Positions 44,269 to 55,830 of a stretch of DNA of 64,000 nt are shown here, in pieces. This DNA comes from Basidiobolus meristosporus CBS 931.73 (Eukaryota > Basidiobolomycota > Basidiobolomycetes > Basidiobolales > Basidiobolaceae). How positions within the stretch are numbered: position 1 is the first letter of the stretch; the number at the start of each line of letters is the position of its first letter. Both the position numbers and the translations under genes were made by a program. Location of the stretch: contig MCFE01000113.1 in the NCBI GenBank assembly GCA_002104905.1, positions 102,295-166,294 of the forward strand, written 5' to 3'. The notes under the pieces were generated by a model. The model saw only the letters and a program-made list of their open reading frames with translations. It had not been told where the DNA came from and did not search any database.

Positions 44269-45273
44269 TCAGACTCCGATGACTAGCGAGTAATCCGGAG
44301 GGATGCTCTGGCGATTGCGGTAATTAGGTGGCGCGTCACTTTGGATCGCATGATAGTCAGGCAAAGCATCGATGGGCACGATGGTGGGATTGTTGCTGAT
44401 GTTCCGCACAATGCAAACGGGCAGCGCTGCGCGAATGGATTTGACTACCCCCTCCAAGCGGACCTCGATTCGGGTCGAGATGTAATGGGTGACTTCAACA
44501 TAGGCAGTGGTACAGTTGTAATGAACGTTTTTGGCGGATTTAGGGATTTCTAGCAGCAGAGAGGTTGTGGTCGGATCTTGTGAAACATCGGCGTGTTTGG
44601 CTTTTAGCCACTTGGTTGCGGCGCTTACGCTTTCGGTCGAATTTCCTTCCGAAATCCTATACGTCGTTCGTTCATCTAGACCCGCCCAGACACTGATGGG
44701 GATGCAGTCGCTGTTCTGTGCGCGATGTTTGAACGTAATTGGGATACTATCGCCTGGAACATATTCATGACTAGGGATAATCACTTCGTAGGCAAGAGCA
44801 TCCTTCCAACTATTTTCAATGCGTGTGTTGTAGAGCATCATCGCAAAGCTGTCGGTATTCTGGCGAATGTACACCACCTTATCTGCTCTTATGTTTGACC
44901 CGAAGAACGGTGTTTCTACCATCGCCCTAAGACTGTACTGGATGGTGGCATAATCAGCATCTACCGACTCGGGAAGGTCGTAGGGCAACGGTAATTCAAA
45001 CTCATAGGCGTACTCTTTGGCGTCAAATAGCGCCGACTTGTAGTTCTGCTGAAGAAAATCCCACCTGTGATTGAAAACGACCTTTCGAGTACTTTGGAAC
45101 CCCTTGTTTATCGATAGCTTTCCCCTGAAAGCTAGGCTGATGCACTGCACCTTAATCGGAGAGGACGGCACAAAGATAAGCTTCCCTCTTAGAGCGAAGT
45201 TTGGGTCGTCTTCGTCAAGGATGTTCTTGGTGAAAGTGTCTTTTTCAAGCTTGATCAATAGCTTTGGACTCAT
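44269..45273 (-). CDS. alpha-arrestin-like protein with PY motifs (copy A)
   Basis: 334 residues, no intron. The arrestin N domain covers about residues 1-150 (MSPKLLIKLEKDTFTKNILD, LRGKLIFVPSSPIKVQCISL, YEFELPLPYDLPESVDADYA). The arrestin C domain covers about 160-295 (YEVIIPSHEYVPGDSIPITF, YVEVTHYISTRIEVRLEG). The tail has LPDY, PPNY and PPDY, which are PY-type sites for Rsp5/Nedd4 WW domains. Alpha-arrestins bring Rsp5 to plasma-membrane transporters for ubiquitination and endocytosis. Its nearest relative is the next gene (45762-46802), same strand, sharing MSPKLLI.LEKDTF and most blocks, so this is a tandem duplication. Confidence 0.85.
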   Translation of the reverse strand: MSPKLLIKLEKDTFTKNILDEDDPNFALRGKLIFVPSSPIKVQCISLAFRGKLSINKGFQSTRKVVFNHRWDFLQQNYKSALFDAKEYAYEFELPLPYDLPESVDADYATIQYSLRAMVETPFFGSNIRADKVVYIRQNTDSFAMMLYNTRIENSWKDALAYEVIIPSHEYVPGDSIPITFKHRAQNSDCIPISVWAGLDERTTYRISEGNSTESVSAATKWLKAKHADVSQDPTTTSLLLEIPKSAKNVHYNCTTAYVEVTHYISTRIEVRLEGVVKSIRAALPVCIVRNISNNPTIVPIDALPDYHAIQSDAPPNYRNRQSIPPDYSLVIGV

Positions 45274-45761
45274 GATTAGAAAAGAACCTTGGCTGAGTCG
45301 TCAATAGTGTAGTTGGGGAAGGTGAGAAGGGAAAATTTCCCGTGGTATTTATTAAAATATTCAAGGTTTAGTCACTCCCCTTGCGCTCTGAAGTAAACTC
45401 CGACCTAGATATGTGTCGGTACCATTTCTGGCTGGGTGGTTGTAATAGCCAGTGATATCGAAGGGGATCAAATACTATTTGACAAACTTTGCATGTGACA
45501 CGAGAGACCATCTTCAATCGGCTCAAAGCCCTGACTAGCCATTTATGTCTCTCAAGATCCGCAGATGATTTTGAAGTGACAGCAGTCGATATTAATACCG
45601 CCACATAGGATCGCTGACAAATATCGATCGGCTGAGGGGCGGATGATTGGCTCTTCAGTTTAAATTCTTCACCGGTACGAAATGTTGGGCATGGATATTT
45701 TATTTACTTTACAGTCTATATGTTGATGCTAAATAGCTTTATACAAGAAATATCTAATAAC
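45274..45761. other. spacer between tandem arrestin genes
   Basis: This is the promoter region of arrestin copy A and the 3' flank of copy B. Small open frames here have no supporting motif. Confidence 0.4.
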
Positions 45762-46802
45762 TTAAGCTCCCAGAGCAATGGTAGTAGATTCAGCGGGATA
45801 CACGGTAGGTAGCATAAGGGCCCCGGCGATGTCACCAAGGTTCATATAAACTGGTGGGGAATCGAGCTGCACCAATTCATAGCTAGGCAGTTGCTCAAAC
45901 TCGGGAATATCTATGCTCTCAAAGGAATCCTTGCGTGAAATGCGGACCGGCAGTACATTGAGAATGGTGTAGAGATCGCCATCCATTTCGACCTCGATTC
46001 TTGTGGTGAGACGGTGGGTAATCTCGACGTATTCTGTGCTGGCATCGTAGTGTACATTCTTTGTTGAGGCGGGAATGGCCAGCTTAATCGAGCTATCGAT
46101 GGAAGACTCAACCACTGAACACTCGCAACTTTTGAGCCACCTCTTTACCATGCCGTCTTCCTTGGCCCTGCGGTTGTCAGTGCTGTTGTATCTTGTAGTC
46201 TCGCTTAAGCCAGCGCGAACTGTGACGATCTTGCACTTCTCACTCTTATTCACGTGTTTGAAAGAGATATCAATATTCCCTCCAGGAACAAACTCGTGGG
46301 TAGGGATAGACACTTCGTAATTGATCATATCATTCCAGGTGCCCTGGGCAAGAGTATTGTAAGACAATGAATCAAATGGACTGCTGGCTTGTTGAATATG
46401 GACGACTTTGTCAGCTCTCAGGTTGGAAGAGAATAGTGGGGTTTCAACCATGCCCTTTAGGGAATACTCAATCTTTGCGTAATCAGCCTCCAAAGATTCA
46501 GGCAGATCCGAAGGCATGGGAAGCTCAAAGTCGTACGTGTAAGGCTTGGCTTCGAAGATTGTGCTGGATTTGCAATCCCGGAAGAAGTCCCATTGATGCT
46601 CAAAGAATGTTTTGCGAGTAGACTGGAAGCCTCGGGTGACCACCAGCTTGCCACGGAAACGAAGGGAAATCTGATTCACCTTCATGGGAGAAGATGGAGT
46701 GAAGACGACCTTTCCCTTGAGAACAAACAAGGTGTTTTCATCGTCGAACACGGTTTTGCGGAAGGTATCCTTCTCCAATTCAATCAATAATTTCGGAGAC
46801 AT
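45762..46802 (-). CDS. alpha-arrestin-like protein with PY motifs (copy B)
   Basis: 346 residues, single exon. The arrestin N domain starts MSPKLLIELEKDTFRKTVFD and contains LKGKVVFTPSSPMKVNQISL and YDFELPMPSDLPESLEADYA. The C domain includes YEVSIPTHEFVPGGNIDISF and YVEITHRLTTRIEVEMDG. The C-terminal tail has LPSY and PPVY, the PY motifs expected for Rsp5 adaptors, then a hydrophobic end (GALMLPTVYPAESTTIALGA). It is paralogous to the gene at 44269. The divergence looks moderate (about half of residues shared by eye), so the duplication is not very recent. Confidence 0.85.
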   Translation of the reverse strand: MSPKLLIELEKDTFRKTVFDDENTLFVLKGKVVFTPSSPMKVNQISLRFRGKLVVTRGFQSTRKTFFEHQWDFFRDCKSSTIFEAKPYTYDFELPMPSDLPESLEADYAKIEYSLKGMVETPLFSSNLRADKVVHIQQASSPFDSLSYNTLAQGTWNDMINYEVSIPTHEFVPGGNIDISFKHVNKSEKCKIVTVRAGLSETTRYNSTDNRRAKEDGMVKRWLKSCECSVVESSIDSSIKLAIPASTKNVHYDASTEYVEITHRLTTRIEVEMDGDLYTILNVLPVRISRKDSFESIDIPEFEQLPSYELVQLDSPPVYMNLGDIAGALMLPTVYPAESTTIALGA

Positions 46803-49800
46803 TTGGTCTATGTGTAGGGAGTCTATTTAAAAAATGAAGTGTGGTTTATCACTGTTCCTGACAATGAGATGGAAATTTGACGGGGTGGTGGTACTGAGGA
46901 TAATTGAGGAACTTTTATAGTCTTGCAGAAGACCGCACAACCTACATTTGATCGTAAGATAATCCATTGACCTAAATTGTCGATTGCTTAATTATCAACT
47001 TTGATCAGGCAATGGAAATTCGATTAGATAGTGAATCATCGTGCTGAGGGGACCTGGAAAGGGTCGGGATATCCGAACTTTGCCTGCCCCATACCCTGCT
47101 CATGCGATACTATCAAGCTATACCAGTCCGTACAAATACGACGATATGAAGCTACACCCTTTGACGATATTATCTACTATTATCCATTCTGGATTCCGGT
47201 TTAGCGGACTCCAGCATTGTGCTCCGAACACCCGCAACACGCTGAACGTCAGGATTGCGTAAATGCTCCCTAATCATACGTATCAGTCTGGGTTGATTTT
47301 GCTTGCCATTTTAACATTGGCAGCTTAAATTGGATGCTACACTGTGTGATTACTAAACGGGAACCCCGATAGCAAGAATTCCAATACTGGATGTCAACAA
47401 TAGTCCCCTTTACTTATCGACTCCTATCTAGGGTGAGACATGTCATCGGATAAATCACATCATTAACCCGATTTATTAGAGACTCTATTAGGAGATCAGA
47501 TTCATTCTGGCCAATATGGTACTGCAACTGTGACATTCATTACACAAAGTGTTTGGCTTTTTTATATTTCTCCAACTTTTGGGTTGACTTTGATATTTTT
47601 GGCGGCCCTGTCAAGAGATTTTGCCATTCTCGGATCAATCATTAACTGACTACTATTTCTGAGCTTCCGTATATGGACATCCTCGGTATAACGCCAATGC
47701 CTTGTTTATTTGTCGGCGATGCCCATATCTGGAAACTCAGTTGCAATATTAGGAGCAGCGCACTTGTAGAATCTAAAGATCAGATGGTCCATGACTTTGC
47801 AAGTGTGACCCAGAGCTTAGAGGTCAGGTTATCCATCGTATCTCTCTATTTAATACACCAAACCGATATAGATAATTTCAATGACAAAAAATATTTCTGA
47901 TAGCGAGCATCTCCCGTGATCGATACAGAGAATCTAATCAGCCCACTTTGGACACAGTCCCAATGCGTGTATCTCCACGTATACTATGGCGGGTGTCGAC
48001 CCTTACCAGAGACCCGTATCTACCAGCTCCGCAGTGTGGGGCTATCGATGGGTGTGCATTGTAATCGTGCACTAATCAGTATTTAGAAAGAGTTTTGTTC
48101 AGACTCGAATGATAGCGCTTCATTTAAAGTAATAATTATTAATCCAGCCTATTCTATTTATGTGTTTGGCTCTAATCTTCCATTAAGGGTCCTCACTGCT
48201 AGACTTGTGTATACAATATCAATGTGATCTTGCAACAATACGAGGTAAGCCAACGACATGTTAATAATACGAGGTTCCTTATCGGATCTAATGTCCCTTT
48301 CCGTCACAGACCTTGCCACTATATCTGGGTGCAAACTAACCATGCGAGTCTGAGTAATAGTAATATACAGTTTGGGAGGTTGACACCGAGGTGAATGTCT
48401 ACACATTGTCTCGCCTAATCAGAAGTAATTCTTTCATTAAAGTTCTATTTTCCTGATATACATGCATTTTTCATCGTTCTTCCATTTGTAAGGCAGAATT
48501 CTGCAGGTGCAGGTCCGATAATTCGTGGAAGTTGAATAAATTGAGCCTTCTATGTTTTGCATTTTCTGTAACAACGATAATTCCACCTTGTTTGTCATTA
48601 TTCATTAGTGCGCATATTGGGTTGCCTGACACTTGAAAAAGTTGGAACGATTCATAGAAGATTAACATGACAGGGATGATGTGTAAATCATGAGCGATTA
48701 TGTATCCCACTTTTTGGTACTCACTCAAACATTCCTCATTCTTTCGAGTTCACTTCGATTATTTATTTGATCTTGAAATATGCCTCAATATCTTAGAGGT
48801 GAGGTGCGTATTGTAAATCACCTTCGAAAATCAATATTATTATTGTGATATACCAGGTAACCATCCATGCGTCTAGTCTTACAGTGGTACTTAGTCACTG
48901 TTTTACACCTGGTACTTCCTTAGATACATCAGCAGTGCATCGCGCCTCAGAAACAGCGACGGCAATAATTGAAATATATGAAACAAACAAAAAAGAAAGG
49001 TGGGGAAGAGTCCCAACTCTTTGGTGTAGGCGATGGACTGTTTGGGACTTCAGCTTTGAGCAAAGGACCATTACATGCCTCTTTACCTAAAGTACGACTG
49101 ATCTTAGGGGCATATCAGGGCTCTGTTCTTACAGCATTAAAGAGAAGGGAAAGATCCGAGGGAGCCGTAATGTTCTTGATCGAACCAAGGTTGGATAAGA
49201 ACTGTTTGTTGCCTTGCGTCTTCCTAATTATACACCAGAGGCGTGGAAGTGATTTATTGGTTGATATTCTCTAAACAAGCGCAGACGCTCTTTGATTCAA
49301 TAACCGTCCTCAATTAACTAATCGCTATTGTACTTCATACCGATGCTTGTGTACGAGGGCCTCTTTATATCAAATAATTATTTTAGAGATCCTGATTCTT
49401 GTTATATTTTGACCTCGCACTTTATCAATAGGAATCCCGCACCTCAGATGTTTTAATCATTTCTTCAGAGTTGTGGAAAGACTGAAAAGTTGGGGAATTT
49501 TCATAGTTGCTGAAAAAACCTTATACTCGGTGGAAGCTGTTCCATGATCTCCCTGAGCGCAATCGTACCTCGAGCTTAGTAATATTCTACATAAGGTATG
49601 AATACCATACTTTTACTCAGTAAATTAATAATTGCACCCCTTCTGATCAACCCCAAATCACTTCCAAGACCCAATTTCACTTCCAAAATTGTCTACTGCT
49701 GATCGATATTAACTACATGTTGCTTGGCAAAATATCTTACATATTTGAGTTCTATCCTTAGAATGTATCAGCTCAAGTGACGCAGATAGGATTGATGTCC

Positions 49801-51492
49801 ACATATCTCTAACCATCATGCTCAGTCTAAAGCTGGTCTCTGAAACCTTATTCCCCAATAATGGTGCTCACTATAGAACACAGGGCAAAAAATCTTCCGT
49901 CAGAAATCAATTAAACATCACTCCATTTACTACAATCTCACTTTCATGGGTTGTACTTCCTGTAAATTAGCACAGCTGTGAGGATTTGGTAAGCAGGTAG
50001 AAGGAATGGCCAGGACCACGACGCGAACAAAAGGTATAATGGATATGGCGAGTATTGAGGCAAGTGTGACTGCTTCCTTATGGCTACCAATCTAGTCCGC
50101 CATATAAAATTGTTTTGCTGCTCTCAGTATCCTTGCGAACATTCAAAATCCATTTAGTGATACCGAATAACCTCCATACGGAACCAGATTTAAACATCAA
50201 TATATTTAACTTCAATATTTGCCACAAGGGATGTTTCATTTTCAAATTACTGCCAGTCACTCTAGTTACCGGTCTATTCCAGTTCGCTATATGATGGTTC
50301 AGCTCCTACAACAATTAGGTATACCTACGCACCTTCAAATGCCACCATATCCATCAACATTTTGATTGCGATCATTATTGAAAAGTACTAGCTGATATTC
50401 CGACGAATTGAGTTGAGATATATGGCCATTTCAATGCATTAATATCCTGGTTTATTCGGAACGGACATTATAACAATCTTGATACTTGTACTAGTGTATC
50501 GAATGAAAACACACCAAGTTTTAATTAAATAGCGCAAGGCAACAAAAACCACAAGTACTATTACATTATGAAGCTGTATGCTTAACTAATTGATACATTG
50601 CAGAGGACCGGGAAATTGATATGCTTTAGATTGAGAGTTTGGTCAGCACTAAATGTAAATTTATAGTAAGTTCAGAGAAGCCTGAGAGGCTCCATACTCT
50701 ACCTATGTTACTCAACAAAGAAGTAAATCATGGCAAACACAGAATACCAGATCAATAATATGGCGGAAGTATTTTTACCATCAAACGAACTCTATAAATC
50801 AGGAGCTATTTTTGTCATAATACATGCTGTGGGGGCTGTTAGCAGTCATTCTCAAATATTATGGTAGAAACATGATTATGAACGTGTGATTTATTAATCA
50901 TATGGTTGGCGAAAGTTGGATGAATTGTTCGGGAGTAACCGTATTGAGTGTATTCCTACAGTGATACATTCTTTTTAATAAGGACTCTTCTTTAGTATGA
51001 AGCTTTTCGGCTGCCCAGGGCTGGTTACTGGTTTAGATGCAGTTGGGTTCGACTGCTGCACCACCTCGGCTATTTTACGTAAAAGTACACACAATCCCAC
51101 ATAATAGGTATGTCATTCCTATTTCTGAAGTCAAATATCATAGCAGATCAATAGTATTGTAGTCAATTTCATAGCATTTTCGAACAGACACCTCAGTGTG
51201 GGAGCTATCGCAACAGTAATAGCTACAACATGGTTGTACCTTGTACTATAATCAACATCTGAAAGAGATGATGGTCATCAGCTGTTCTCTGTATACAGCG
51301 AAGTACTGAGCCTTGGGTCATGTACCTGCATGCCACCACCGATAAGCATACATGACATTGGCATACTTGATGTAACAAATATCCAGTAGACGGCAGTTTT
51401 GTTGACTTCTGACTCTGCATCATACATCAATGAATCGACAACGATTATATATTGAAGCCTCTCCAATAGGAGTTGCCACACCCAAGTCCATG
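46803..51492. other. 4.7-kb gene-poor AT-rich region
   Basis: I find no open frame above 101 codons with a recognisable domain, no tRNA-like cloverleaf and no clear TE ends. The first 200 bp would be the promoter of arrestin copy B. A 101-codon frame at 48969-49271 (basic, KRRERSEGA) is the largest and is unsupported. The region may hold non-coding transcripts or eroded sequence. Confidence 0.4.
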
Positions 51493-51748
51493 TCATCTCT
51501 TCTTTCCGTTAGTGTATCCTCTACCATTGCAGCAAACAGAGGTGCCCGTGTCTCCGGTTGCCTGAATTCCATTGGTCATCTTGTATCCAGGGTTACCACA
51601 AACAGTTATAGGGGCGGAGCAAGCAGCCCAGCAACTGCCACTACAAGTACGGTTGGTTAATATCCCTTCATGGGAACTCATTTCCACAGATGCCGTAACA
51701 GCTAGATGAAATTGAAGCTAGTATAAATATTGCAATTGCTACATACAT
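51493..51748 (-). CDS. possible small secreted Cys-rich protein (one short intron)
   Basis: From the ATG at 51746-51748 the frame reads MYVAIAIFILASISSSCYGI, a good signal peptide. A putative 37-nt intron (51641-51677, GTTCCC...TTGTAG) would join it in frame to GSCWAACSAPITVCGNPGYK and then GTSVCCNGRGYTNGKKR with a stop at 51493. That gives about 71 residues with seven cysteines. The intron is shorter than those nearby and the donor is weak, so the model is tentative. If real, it resembles effector-like or antimicrobial-like secreted peptides in gene-poor regions. Confidence 0.3.
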
Positions 51749-52806
51749 ATATTGCCAAGCGGAGACGAGCTGGTGAGTCCAGCAAAGGTGAGCAGGGTCG
51801 GCAAGCGTAAAAAAGGACACTTTTTGATATTTTCTACGCAGTCCGGACCACATATATATACCATCTGTATCGATGCTGACTATCCCTTAGGCGCTGCACA
51901 TTTCGCGGCCAAGGTTATAGTTGGGAATACCTGATCTTTCCCTGGAATGCAGCATATAGAATTTAAGCCAGCTCAAAAATTCATGGCTTAAGAATATAGG
52001 TTGTGTAGTATTATTATGAGCCTGTCAATGCACATTAGGCCATCCGCATGTGTCTTTGATGGATTAGATACAGCCATATTGTAGCATGAGGTTAATATAG
52101 ATGGAAGGCCCTAGCTAGCGACCTCAATGGCTACAGCAGAAACTCATTTGCACACATCGACCCTGTAGGCAAAAGGACAATCGGATACGGCTATGCTTGC
52201 CATTCTGATCCAACTGGCTGCGCCAACATCCATCTACCACTTACCATTACTCGGCAGCAATATGGCTGAGTTCGAGAAATATTTTAGTGGCTTAATTTCC
52301 GTTACTCTGACATCAAATCAGTTTTCCGCTCAGGTACTATTCTTATTTGATGTTGGTTGTGGTGTACTAACTCTGGTATGCGGACGTTCATCAATCACAG
52401 AAACAATAAGCCTGCTGCTGCGGAATTCGGCGTGTGGATACATATCTTTCCAAGCCTTACTAGCCGAGCTCAACTACGGGCTACTTGTATTAATCATACT
52501 CCCTCTCATATGATCTTTAGGTCGAGGCAAGTCTGGGTTTCTACGAATAGTTTAATCACAAAACCAGGTTTCTCCATTACGACGATTGAAATCCTAAAAA
52601 GACAAGATGTGGTGCACACCGACAATAAAAAATACAAATGCTTACTGATGAGATTGCTAACAGAAGAATCCGAACCATTTGAATCTGTTATAGGTTACAA
52701 AAAAGAGGTAAGTAGCGTAGGATCGCCCAAAGCTAGAGTAATTTATCATGCAATATACTTGAATTGAAGATCTAGAAACTTTCATGGTCCTATACATCCA
52801 AGGAGA
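51749..52806. other. intergenic region
   Basis: Overlapping small plus-strand frames (52193-52510, 52357-52764) show no domain, and I could not splice them convincingly. Nothing else is seen. Confidence 0.35.
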
Positions 52807-53217
52807 TCAAAAGTCGAACACGCGCCCACTGTCGCTGACCATAATGCATCGATTACTGTAGGTTCTTTCAAAATTCACCGTGCTACCGTTTCTTTTGCCC
52901 TTGATACTTATTGTAACGGGGTCGAAGATGGCAATACAAACGGTATTGGTGCTTTTCAACTTCTTGAAATCGCCATGTGCCTTGTCAAGAGCGGAACATG
53001 CAGCTTTTGCATGAGGGTGAGTACCTCCGGTAGGATGGCAGTTCAGAGTTGTCTTTGCTATTGCTGTTCCAAAAACATCCTTTCCACGGTAGATAGCAAA
53101 TGTGTAATGCGCCTTATCAGGTTTGTAGGAAGAATCCCCGGCTTCAACCAAAGTTGAGATAGCATATATAGCGACTAACGTAGAACTAAGGCTTAGGAAT
53201 CTCATCAGAAAGTTCAC
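52807..53217 (-). CDS. secreted protease inhibitor, Streptomyces subtilisin inhibitor (SSI) family
   Basis: 136 residues. The N-terminal MRFLSLSSTLVAIYAISTLV is a signal peptide (Met1 at 53217 or Met5 at 53205). The mature part (about 27-136) follows SSI layout: TTLNCHPTGGTHPHAKAACS, ALDKAHGDF, VCIAIFDPVTISIKGKRNG, FERTYSNRC and the end GRVFDF. Cys60-Cys74 and Cys94-Cys124 match the two disulfides of SSI in spacing (14 and 30 residues apart, versus 15 and 30). By alignment the reactive-site P1 residue would be Ala96 with Ile97 at P1'. A small P1 would suit subtilisin- or elastase-like targets. SSI proteins are best known from actinomycetes, so a fungal copy is notable; horizontal transfer is inference. 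Confidence 0.85.
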   Translation of the reverse strand: MNFLMRFLSLSSTLVAIYAISTLVEAGDSSYKPDKAHYTFAIYRGKDVFGTAIAKTTLNCHPTGGTHPHAKAACSALDKAHGDFKKLKSTNTVCIAIFDPVTISIKGKRNGSTVNFERTYSNRCIMVSDSGRVFDF

Positions 53218-53939
53218 AAGCCAAGTGGGACATCCACCGCTGAGCTTATATGCATCTGAATCTCTCGGTTCGCGTTGCTTTCCTACTAGGCATGTAGCTG
53301 ACCAACTGGCTAGAGTCCGACAACCAGTTCTTGAAATAGCATATTTTAATGAATATTACTCGCAAGGTCTCATAGCTCCACATCGTGTTTGAGAAATTGT
53401 TTTGCAGAATCTATTATTATTTAACGCCAGTTTCAGAGGACGCGAATCTGAAGAGTCGATTGAGATATAAATAGATTCCATCAATAAACTATCAATTATG
53501 GTGTTCCATACAGTTTCATCATGATAATCCACAAACAAATCACACGAAAGATGTATACTCAGGTTGGCTGTCATTGCTGGCCGACTTCTGCGGCCGTTGA
53601 GCTGAGTAGTCATCTAGGTTTACGATCCATGGAACCTAAGGACTACTTGTCTGTGCTTATCACATTTTGCAGAAAAACAATGAGCCTATTCATGCTACGG
53701 CCATGTAAACTCTTCATCAAGCCCTTGAAGCCCCAGTAGTGACTGTCTGCTCATGAATGGTTCTACTACAAAGACCAAGCGTGGCACCGTAATGATGGAT
53801 GAATATGAATGTTCATCAATGGCAGACGATTTTACTGCATCAACAATGAGGCGAGTCTAGGGACCCTTAGAAAAGCTTCTGTACTACTCCAGTGACAAGG
53901 CAATTGTATCTTTGTAGTTGGTAGATTTTTCAATGAATT
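53218..53939. other. intergenic region up to the right TE island
   Basis: It holds the upstream region of the SSI-family gene. No other gene is supported. TE sequence starts at 53940. Confidence 0.4.
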
Positions 53940-54350
53940 TTTTGCAAGAGACTTGGAGATATTGGAAGTGATTAGGAGAACAAGTATATTATGTGGTTTT
54001 CACTTAATGATTTAATGAATGTAAAAGTAGTATTTATACTTTTACATGGTCTTGGCATTACAAGCATGTAGAATAGGTTAAGGAAGGTCCCAAGAACATG
54101 TGTGCAAAGTCTGGGGCTGTTTGGACAACTTATGGAACTTTCATGTTCTGGGTACTTGATGTTTTGGTTAAAATATTTTAAGTTAATCCTAACAGGAATT
54201 TGGTCAATATTCTCTAACATTTGTAGGTAATGATCTAAGTGACTAAGTTTAGTGAATATTCAAGTGGAATTACAAATTTTTGCAACACTTGCACTCAACT
54301 AAATGATCATACTGACTAATCCTAAATGTGACCAAAGATGTTCTGTTGTA
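53940..54350 (-). mobile_element. copia LTR plus short 3' internal fragment
   Basis: The LTR (53940-54287) matches the minus-strand copia LTRs, with decayed ends (TTTGCAAGAG... and ...TTTTTGCAACA). It is followed by about 60 bp matching the 3' internal end (CACTCAACTAAATGATCATA). It is more diverged than the other LTRs. Confidence 0.8.
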
Positions 54351-54894
54351 TCCATGAGAAAAGTGTAATAAAACTCTTGAATGGTTTAACTGAACCAAAG
54401 GGGCAATTAAGTGCAGAATCTTAGGATTGTCAGAGATTGGCAGAAATATTAGCAGAGAGATTCTGATCTAATATTGGTCTGGTATTTAGCTGGGTTTGGC
54501 TATAAAGGTCATGGAGGTGGTTTGCTATGCAGGCTAGGCTTGGGTAGAAGCTAAAATGGAGTTGTTGAATTCTTATTTTTGTTGAGACACACACTAAACT
54601 AAAAGGTTCCGTCAACTTTATTTATACTTTTCTGATCAAGTTGAATTAGTAAGTGCCAAGAGACAGGACTTATTGAAATTGGTTTGGGTGTTGATAGGTA
54701 CATAAGGTAAATGAAAACTGCATCATCAATCAGCAGATGTCCTGGCAACTGCTAAGTGGTTGGATAGGTCTTAGATGACTAATCACTTGGGAAGGCTTGG
54801 CAGATAAGTTGATGATGCAATGACCACATGAAGATTGATCAAGTGTTGCAGCTAAAAATAGATTCTGAGATGAGATAAATAAAACATAACTAGA
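54351..54894. other. unassigned sequence within TE island
   Basis: About 540 bp do not match other repeats in the window and contain no convincing gene. It may be an older element. Confidence 0.3.
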
Positions 54895-54978
54895 TTAGGG
54901 GGAGACAGTCACCAACAGGTGAGATCCTGCTTTCAGTAGAAACATAGAAGCTGCACTACTGCAATAGCTTTGGTACTG
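54895..54978 (-). mobile_element. short 3' fragment of the LINE-like element
   Basis: It begins TTAGGGGGAGACAGTCACCA and matches the first 80 bp of the copies at 55587, 61261 and 63361. It is cut by a copia LTR fragment at 54979. Confidence 0.65.
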
Positions 54979-55037
54979 TTGTAAGAGTCTTAGAGATATC
55001 AGAAGTGATTGGGGGAACAAGTAGATTATGCAGTTTT
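54979..55037 (-). repeat. 59-bp copia LTR fragment, inverted against the next LTR
   Basis: It reads TGTTGTAAGAGTCTTAGAGA, the start of the LTR in minus-strand orientation, and is interrupted by a plus-strand LTR starting at 55038. Confidence 0.8.
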
Positions 55038-55586
55038 TGTTGTCAAGATTTGTAATTCCACCTAACTATTCACCTAACTTAGTCACTTAGATCATTACCT
55101 TCAAATCCTAGGGAATACTGACCAAACTCCTTGTTGGGATTTACTTAGAATATTTTCACCCAAATATCAGGTACCAATAATATGAAAATTTGATAAGTTG
55201 TCCAAACAGCCCCAAACTTTGCACAAATGTTCTTGGGACCTTCCTTAACCTATTCTATGTGCTTGCAATGCTAAGACCGTGCAAAAGTATAAATCCTACT
55301 TTAGCATTCAGTAAGTCATTTAGTGAAAACCATATAATCTACTTGTCCTCCCAATCACTTCCAATATCTCCAAGATTCCTACAACAGGTTATGAGCCCCA
55401 AGCTGTCACTCTCTGCCATGGCTACTATGGCTATTACTGGAATTTTTCTCTTTGCTGAAAAGTTGGATGGATGTAATTACCAAGTGTGAAAGGTGAAGAT
55501 GAAGATACTGCTACACAAAAGAGGCCTTTGAGATATTGTCACGGGAGAAGAATGCCCTTCTAATAATGTGGGAGAGGAAGCCTTAA
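55038..55586 (+). mobile_element. truncated copia copy (5' LTR and start of gag)
   Basis: The LTR spans 55038-55386 (349 bp), followed by the primer-binding site GGTTATGAGCCCC and gag from the ATG at 55391. Codon 33 is TGA (55487-55489) where the copy at 14482 has TGG. Copia similarity stops at 55586 (GCCTTAA), exactly where a LINE-like copy begins. Confidence 0.85.
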
Positions 55587-55830
55587 GGGTTAGGGGGGAG
55601 ACAGTTACCAACAGGTGAAGTCTTTATTTCAGTTGTAACAAAGAAGCCAGCACTACTGTTGTAGCTTTGATACAAGAGTGTGTAGCTGAGGAAAATTTGT
55701 AGGTAAGTGAATAAGGAGAGACAATAGTTCTTCTGTACTCAAGGCACTGTTCAGTGGGAAGGGGGGTAGCATCAGAGGTAAGAATGATTTGTGAACAACA
55801 TTGACAAGGGGATTGTGATAAGGATTGATA
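55587..55830 (-). mobile_element. LINE-like element, 5'-truncated copy
   Basis: The 3' end (on the minus strand) is at 55587 and reads GGGTTAGGGGGGAGACAGTT on the plus strand. About 244 bp are colinear with 61261-61488 and 63363-63610. It stops at 55830, where another related element begins. Confidence 0.65.

Noticed and set aside
48969-49271. 101-codon frame as a small protein gene
   Set aside because: Low complexity, no signal peptide or domain, and overlapped by another frame.
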